Below are positions 57,601 through 64,000 of a stretch of DNA of 64,000 nt, piece by piece (position 1 is the first letter of the stretch; every line of letters begins with the position of its first letter). The notes beneath the pieces were generated by a model. The model had not been told where the DNA came from and ran no database searches. It saw nothing but the letters and a program-made list of their open reading frames with translations. This DNA is from Branchinecta lynchi (lineage: Eukaryota > Arthropoda > Branchiopoda > Anostraca > Branchinectidae), in assembly GCA_023053575.1 (NCBI GenBank), contig JAKZAP010000003.1:32494228-32558227 (forward strand), given 5' to 3'. The position numbers were made by a program, and so were the translations under genes.

Positions 57601-58284
57601 GATGTACAGAAGGGAATGCGGGAATGCATATTGTTTAAAATAGTCAGTCCAAGTCAAACAAATCTAGTGAAACGCTTGGCAGAAATATCAGGGAACCGAC
57701 AACTATTAACATGCATAACTTTGGAAAGGGTAATCAGACATACGTGAAACTTGACCTTTGTGTTGCCAGTCCAGTTTTCTACCACTGAGCCATGCCCTGA
57801 TGTATAAAAAAGCGAATGCGAGAATACATACGGTTTAAAGATGGTCAGTCCAAGTCAAACAAATCTAGTGAAACGCTTGGCAGGAATATCAGGGAACCGA
57901 CCAGATTAACTTGGATATAATCATATTCCGGATCCGATCATAGTGGGGGGAGTGGGGGGAGTGGAGGGATGGGAAATCCGGAAACTACGGTATGTCCCGG
58001 TTTTGCTAGTTTGGGCACTTCCACATAAGCTAGGACGATGAAACTTGGCAGGCGTGTAAGGGACCGAACCAGATTAACATGGAGACAATCACTTCCCCGA
58101 TCCGGCCATCATGGGGGGGTGGATCAACAGGAAATCCGGAAACTAGTAACATGCATAACATTACAACGGGTAATCGGACTTGCATGAAACTTGACATACG
58201 CCAAGAACAAGTGCTTCAGATGCTCAGTTTCAAATCCGGACCAGATCCGATAACTGTGGGAGGGGGGGCTGGAGGGGGGCACCC

Positions 58285-58552
58285 ATTTATTCAAACAATG
58301 TTTACACGGATACGTCAGCTCTGATTTTTCATCAGCGATATTTCGGCCCTTCTTGGCAAGGGTCCTCGTCAGGCTGTCAATCTTCTTGTTCAACTTCGGG
58401 GAAGGAAACAAACCTGTCAACAGGTTTGTTTCCTTCCCCGAAGTTGAACAAGAAGATTGACAGCCTGACGAGGACCCTTGCCAAGAAGGGCCGAAATATC
58501 GCTGATGAAAAATCAGAGCTGACGTATCCGTGTAAACATTGTTTGAATAAAT
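58285..58552. mobile_element. Perfect foldback MITE (2 x 133 bp)
   Basis: The left arm 58285-58417 is the exact reverse complement of 58420-58552 with a 2-base spacer. Outer ends are ATTTATTCAAACAATG, the TIR of the MITE at 20039-20172, and each arm carries that MITE's GACGAGGACCCTTGCCAAGA core. Confidence 0.8.
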
Positions 58553-60287
58553 GTTTCAAAGTCAGCTTGGGCTCAAAGAATATTTAGGGGGCACCCAAAA
58601 CCTCGTGAACCGCTTCCACATAAGCTAGAACGATGAAACTTGGCAGGCGTATTGGCAAACCGACCAGATTAACTTGGAAATAATCACTTCCTCGATCCGG
58701 ACATCTTGGGGGTGGGGGGAGTGGAGGGATGGGAAATCCGGAAAGTAGTAGCATGCCTAACTTTGGAACGGGTAATCAGATATGCATGAAACTTGACATA
58801 TGTCAAGAACAAGTGGTTCAGAAGCTCAATTTCGAATCTGGACCAGATCCGATAACTTGGGGGGGGGGGGGGCTGGAGGGGACACCGGAAATCTCATGAA
58901 ACGCTTCCACATAAGCTAGGACAATGAAATTTGGCAGGCATATCAGGGAACCGACCAGAAGAACTTGGAAATAATCACTTTCCCCATCCGGCGATCGTGG
59001 GGGAGTGGAGGGATGGGAAATCCGGAAACTAGTAACATGCATAACTTTGGAACGGGTAATCAGACATGCATGAAACCTCGCATGAAACTTGACATATATC
59101 AAGAACAAGTGCTTCAGATACTCAGTTTCAAATCCGGGCCAGATCCGATCACTGAGGGGGGGGAGCTGCAGGGGGAACCGGAAATCTGGTGAAACGCTTC
59201 CAAATAAGCTAGCACAATAAAACTTGACAGGCATATGAGGGAACCAACCAGATTAACATGGAAATAATCACTTCCCCGATCCTGCTATCGCGGGGAGGGG
59301 GGGGGTGGAGGGAAGGGGAATCCAGAATCCGGAAACTAGAAACATGCATAACTCTGGAATGGATAATCGGACATGTATAAAACTTGACAATTGTGAAGAA
59401 CAAGTGTCTCAGATTTTCAGTTTCAAATCTGGACCGAATCCGAAGAGAGGGGATGAGAGGGGGGACCGGAAATGTCGTGAAATGCTTAGGGTCGAGGGAT
59501 CGGGATGTCACAGTAGAGGGGTTGGAAGGGGTTTTCCCGGACTTCCGGTGATCACGAGTTAGGGTACTTCCACATGTACTAGGACCATGAAACTTGGCAG
59601 ACATATTAGGTACTCTTCCAGGTCAACTTGAAAATAGTTCTTTTCCCGATCCGACGATCATGGGGGAGATTCTATTGACATGCATAACTTTGGAACAGGT
59701 GATCAGACGTGCATGAAACTTGTCAAGTGTCAAGAACAAGTGACTCAGATGATCAATTTCAAGTCTGGAACGGACCCGATAACATCGGGAGGAGCTGGAG
59801 GCGGGGGAGAAATCTCTTGAAACGCTTAGAGTCGAGAGATCGGGATGGGACTTGGAGGGAAGAACAAGCATAAGCCATAGATACATTGTAGAGGCTTAAC
59901 GGCCTGCCTTTCAATTTGCAAATATATTATTATTATGACAAAACAGGACCGATCGTGTCGCAGTGGGGGGAGTAGGAGGGGGTTTTCCCTAGTTCCGATG
60001 ATCACGAGTTAAGGTACTTCCAGATGTGCTATGACCGTGAAACTTTGCAGGCATCTTAGGGACTCTATTAGATCGGCTTGCAAATATAGTCCCTCCCCGA
60101 TCAGGTCATCGTTGGAGGAAGATACAATTTTCAATGAGTGGTATAACCATTTCAGATTTACTAGATCAAGCCCGTTATCTGATGAAATAAATATCGGGAG
60201 AGAGATCCAGTCTTGAAAACTGCAAACCGTATCTGATAAACATGATAACTGTTCTTACAAGTGCCATATGAGCTTTCAGCTCTTGTT

Positions 60288-61488
60288 TTATATTAATATA
60301 GAGACTATCATGAATAACGAAAAATAGTAATTAATATATTAATATAATATGAATAACGAGCAACTACAGTGGGACTCGTGTACAAATTCCACTGCTTCCT
60401 AACTGAAGATTGAAAACTAAGTGTCTTTTTCTGTGTATGTATGTGTTTTGTTTATTTTCTTCATTTACTCCGCCTTTTCAAAATGGCGGGTCATAAATAA
60501 ATTACTTACTTACTTACTTTATAAATAAGTATTTCGTCAGTTCAAACTAACTGTGAATCAGATTTGATTCGCTAAACCAATGAGATAAAAGATGGTTAAT
60601 ACTTATTTCATGAATGCTCATAAAGGGCCATGGGAACAACAAAACAAAACTCTAACGTCAATTTAAGATCGTCTGTTTAATTTTTTTTTTTTTTTAAAGT
60701 ACCTCTCTTGCTTATTCTGCCTTTTATAACATACCTAGCTCGCTTATGGAATTATAAGCTTCTAAAATCTCCACATTCCTCCGTGGTTCGTTTTGTGCCT
60801 ACGAATTTTTAGTACTTTTTCGGCCGTGGCGAGTTTTGCCCGTCACAAAATGAAAAGTTTGCCGGAATCTCGAACGTCCACTGACAACTCTTTCACACAC
60901 AAGGATATGCGAATCTTCTCTTTTCGACTTTATTTGTTTGCTTAGGTTCCGTCTTTTTAACCACGGCGTGTTCAGTTTTAAAATGTTTTGCGTCCAGCCG
61001 CCGCGTCGCAGAGCAGGAAGGCTGGATAGAGTCGACAGGCGCTAACAAGAAAATTGCTAAATTCAGGTAGAAAGTAATGGCATTTTCGAAAAACGTTTCT
61101 CCTGATCCATTTCATATTGAAAAGGTAATTTCTAGTAAGAGTTGTGCTTTAAGGAATCTTCCCAAATTTCTTATATACCTGAAACTTTCACTTCTCAGTT
61201 TTTTCGGTTTAACCATTCCTCCCCCACACGATTTCCCCAGATATTTCTTCAGGTCTTTTAATTCCTGACATTCGCGCTTTAAAAGGAAATTGCATTCATT
61301 CATTTTACCATACATCGGAAATGACCATACAGTGGATTTGTCAGCACATACGGACATATCTGTGTGACAAGTGTGCGGGGGGGGGGGGCAATTTGGATTT
61401 TTCTCGCTTACTCAGATAAAGACAAGGAGGATATAAACCAAGATAAACAAAGAAAATTAGTTCATCATTATGCAAACAGTTGAAAGCA
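60288..61488 (+). other. Stretch with a retroelement 3' tail
   Basis: TCATAAATAAATTACTTACT and further TTAC repeats (60495-60518) look like a non-LTR 3' end. A minus-strand frame at 61112-61357 contains RNLGRFLKA, resembling the C-terminus of the retroelement fragment at 7248-7556, but nothing more. No ATG2 exon seen. Confidence 0.35.
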
Positions 61489-61625
61489 GCGTGTTCCACC
61501 CTAGTTACCGTAGTTACTACGCTTGACGTCACGAATTCTGGCTATTTGGCGTCAAGGCTGGAACGCGTTTTTCTGTTTTAAGCAAAATAGCGTGCCACGG
61601 GCTAATCTATGCGATCCGCTTACTT
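61489..61625. mobile_element. MITE D, copy 3 (partial)
   Basis: AGCGTGTTCCACCCTAGTTA, CTTGACGTCACG and AAGGCTGGAACGCG match the inverted right half of copies 1 and 2. The other half is missing. Confidence 0.5.
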
Positions 61626-62014
61626 TCGTTTTTGTAAACTTCTTCTTTTTTTCCCTCCTTTGCAAAGAAATTCTAAAATTATTACTAAGTACTCGCTACC
61701 TGATATCGCGGAGAAATTGTATTATTTCCACAGAAAACTGTCCGAAACGGCGTACGTGCGTCTGTCGCCCTCTCACGGGCTTATTCGTCTGTTTTACTCT
61801 TAAAGGCACAGAAAACTTGACTACGGAACTTTCGGCCATCAAACCGACCTGGGGGGCTTAGATAAAGATACAGGGACTTATTGTCGACAGGACCCCCTTC
61901 TTTGTTATCTCGAACCTCCTCCTTAGTGTTCCCAAAGCTAGCTGGCAGGCCCTTGCCCCTTATGCACTGTAATTATGCACTTATGCACTGTAAAAGTTCG
62001 CCTTTGGCCGTGTT
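61626..62014. other. Stretch without recognised content
   Basis: Two overlapping open frames (61523-61861 and 61609-61803) show no domain. Confidence 0.3.
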
Positions 62015-62083
62015 TCGGCCATAGTATCGGGGTAATAGTCAAGAGGTCGTGCGTTCGATTCCTACTCCCGGCACACAAACCTT
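62015..62083 (+). other. tRNA-like cassette next to HINE-A
   Basis: GGGGTAATAGTCAAGAGG and GCGTTCGATTCC lie at box A/box B-like positions, immediately before the HINE-A left end at 62091. The A box is poor. Confidence 0.35.
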
Positions 62084-62090
62084 TTGCTTT

Positions 62091-63992
62091 TTATGGCACT
62101 TGAGCTAACTAGCGATCGTAATGTCTGTCTGACTGTCGGTCTGTCCGCATTTTTCTAGTTTGGGCACTTCCGCATGACCTAGGAAGATAAAACTTGGCAT
62201 TCATATGAGGGACCCAACCGGATTAACTTGGAAATAATCACTTCCCAGATCCGACCATCATTGGGGGAGTGGCAACATGGGGAACCCGGAAATTGGTAAC
62301 ATTCATAACTTTGGAATGGATAATCGGCCGTGCATTAAACTTGACAGGTATCAAGAACAAATGTCTTGGATGTTCATTGTCAAATTCGGATCGGATCCGG
62401 TAACTGGGGAGGGGGCTGGAGGGGGGACACTCGGAATGCTTTTTCTAGTTTTTGTCAAAACCCTTCCCTTTTCATCGCTCTAGTATAGCTCTGTGCATGG
62501 ATGAGTCATGCTTTCATCACACTGGTATAGCTCTGCTCGTGGAATTGTCATGCTTTGCTAGAATTCGTTCGGAGAGAGCTAGATCAATCGAAGGTCGAAG
62601 GGGTTGGCAAAATATGTTGTTGAACCTTTAGTAGGGGTTGATATAGCGGATAATCGGCCGTGCATTGGCAGGTATCAAGAACAAATGTCTTGGATGTTCA
62701 TTGTCAAATTCGGATCGGATCCGATAACTGGGGGAGGGGGGCTGGAGGGGGATACCCGAAATCTCTTGACACGAAAATCTCTTGACACTTTCTTCAAACC
62801 CCTACCCCTTTCTTCGCACTATCCCCCACCTCTACCCTTTTCTCTGCGCATGGATGAGTCATTCTGTCATCACACTAATATAGCTCTGCTCGTGGCTGAG
62901 TCATTCTTTGCTTAAATTCGTTCGGAGCGAGCTAGAGCAATCGAAGGTCGAAGGGGTTTGGAATAATATGGTAAGTGTCAGTGGCTTCTCTGGCCAAATA
63001 AAGCTACCAGGGTATATGCATTTCTGAAACGCTAGATGGCCTCTATGTGATCTTATGCGCAGTTCTGACACGCCAGAACTCTTACAACGCAATTACCACG
63101 TTTTCTTGTTGACGAAATACTGATGTGGTGTAAGTCTATTGTGTTATTTGTGTTTGATGGCAAAGCCTTTGTTCGAACAAGCAAGCAGATAAAGCAAGTA
63201 GTTTAGTAATCAGTCATTGTAGAGAGATTGTGAATAATTGTGATATTGTCAAGCTGAAATACAGTGGAGTTGTAAATTCGACAAGATTGGCTTAGAAATC
63301 GCCACTTTCCAAATCCGACCATTCCTTAAAGTACCAATCATGACCGCAAATTAAGAAAAATTCTTCTAAGCAAAATATGCATTTTCATGATCCCCATTAG
63401 CCCATTACCATTTTTGCCTCGAGGGTTTTGCTTACAAATGAGGTTCTAGCTCCCTTAAAGTGCGCATTTTCACCGCAAGGTCGAAAAGTACTTTTGATCA
63501 AACGATACATCTCAACCCATGATCATTTGTGCCACAAGGGCTCTGCTTTTGACCAAACTGTATATATCAATGATCCCTAAGAACCTGCTATCGTTTTTGC
63601 CTCAAGGGTTTTGCTTACAGATGCAATTCTAGCGCGTTTAAAACGGGAAATTACGCAGCAACAATTAAAAGAAGAAACGTACTTGATATAAATATCGAAA
63701 CCATATTGGAGACAATTGAACCGCCCAACGAAGAAGAGGAGTTATAGAAATGCCTTTTACAGTACTTTTTACTTACTAGTGTATAATAAGATAATATTCG
63801 ACTCTGTACAAAACTCCCAAACAAAGAACCGCCCAACGAAGAAGAGGAGTTTTGAGATGCCTTTTACAGTACTTTTTACTTACTAGTGTATAATAAAATA
63901 ATATTCGAGTCTCTACAAAACTCCTAAACAAAAAACTCCCGCCAACATTTTGCTTATTCTTGCAAGTGCCATATGAGCTTCCAGCTCTTGTT
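62091..63992 (+). mobile_element. HINE-A copy 8
   Basis: Left TTATGGCACTTGAG with the second hairpin arm lost, TGTCTGTCTGACTGTCGGTC, units with TTTGGGCACTTCCGC and GATAAAACTTGGC, a 3' module with GCCTCGAGGGTTTTGC, and the right end GCAAGTGCCATATGAGC, TTCCAGCTC, TTGTT. A 108-bp tandem duplication lies inside at 63719-63934. Confidence 0.7.
63719..63934. repeat. 108-bp tandem duplication
   Basis: AACCGCCCAACGAAGAAGAG begins both units (63719 and 63827), and both run through TGCCTTTTACAGTACTTTTT to CAAAACTCC. Only a few bases differ. Confidence 0.8.
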
Positions 63993-64000
63993 TTTCTACT

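Larger units (their letters stand above)
57244..60287 (+). mobile_element. HINE-A copy 7 (longest, 3 kb)
   Basis: Left hairpin TATGGCACTTGAG/CTCAAGTGCCATA with 13-bp arms, a CTGTCGGTCTGTCGGTCTGT tract (57292-57341), then ~290-bp units repeated about six times, each with GATGAAACTTGGCAGGC and a G-run, then CAAGTGCCATATGAGC, GAGCT-TTC-AGCTC, CTTGTT. Two tRNA-like cassettes and a perfect foldback are inserted. Confidence 0.8.

Overview
This window is eukaryotic DNA, most likely from an invertebrate animal with a large, repeat-rich genome. The evidence is GT-AG introns of 1.4 to 10 kb, non-LTR retrotransposons, inverted-repeat (MITE and foldback) elements, and DINE-1-like rolling-circle repeats. 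An arthropod is a reasonable guess, but the sequence does not settle the phylum.

There is one host gene. Eleven exons on the + strand, from 3344 to 52489, join in frame through ten introns. They encode about 1,241 residues of the autophagy lipid-transfer protein ATG2. The gene is open at both ends: the N-terminal chorein part lies upstream and the C-terminal part downstream. Exon 8 (30963-33111) alone carries about 716 codons of the central lipid groove. Exon 9 carries a probable LC3/GABARAP-interacting motif (FCMI). Exon 10 carries the probable WIPI-binding segment and the conserved W-C-L-Y block. I found no second host gene.

The other ~60 kb is intron or unassigned flank, and most of it is mobile-element sequence. 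Two families dominate. HINE-A has eight copies, mostly 1.9-3 kb, bounded by a TATGGCACTTG hairpin and a CAAGTGCCATA plus GAGCT-NNN-AGCTC hairpin end. HINE-B has about five large copies of 0.8-1.1 kb and two fragments, bounded by GGGATCCC palindromes. Both have a GTCY microsatellite behind one end, central tandem repeats, a subterminal repeat, a 3' hairpin and a final CTTGTT. This is the architecture of non-autonomous Helentron elements (DINE-1 type). No Rep-helicase gene is present.

Other mobile sequence includes a CR1/L2-like retrotransposon (52519-~56000, minus strand) with one frameshift and one in-frame stop in its ORF; several non-LTR 3' ends with microsatellite tails; a 680-bp element with imperfect terminal inverted repeats present in two opposite copies; three copies of a MITE carrying TGACGTCA; several foldback elements, including a perfect 2 x 133-bp palindrome at 58285-58552; satellite-like arrays at 14.7-15.8 and 17.3-19.1 kb; a TATCGAT-rich block; and two GC-rich minisatellites, one ending just upstream of exon 11. 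tRNA-like A/B-box cassettes occur inside or beside HINE-A copies.
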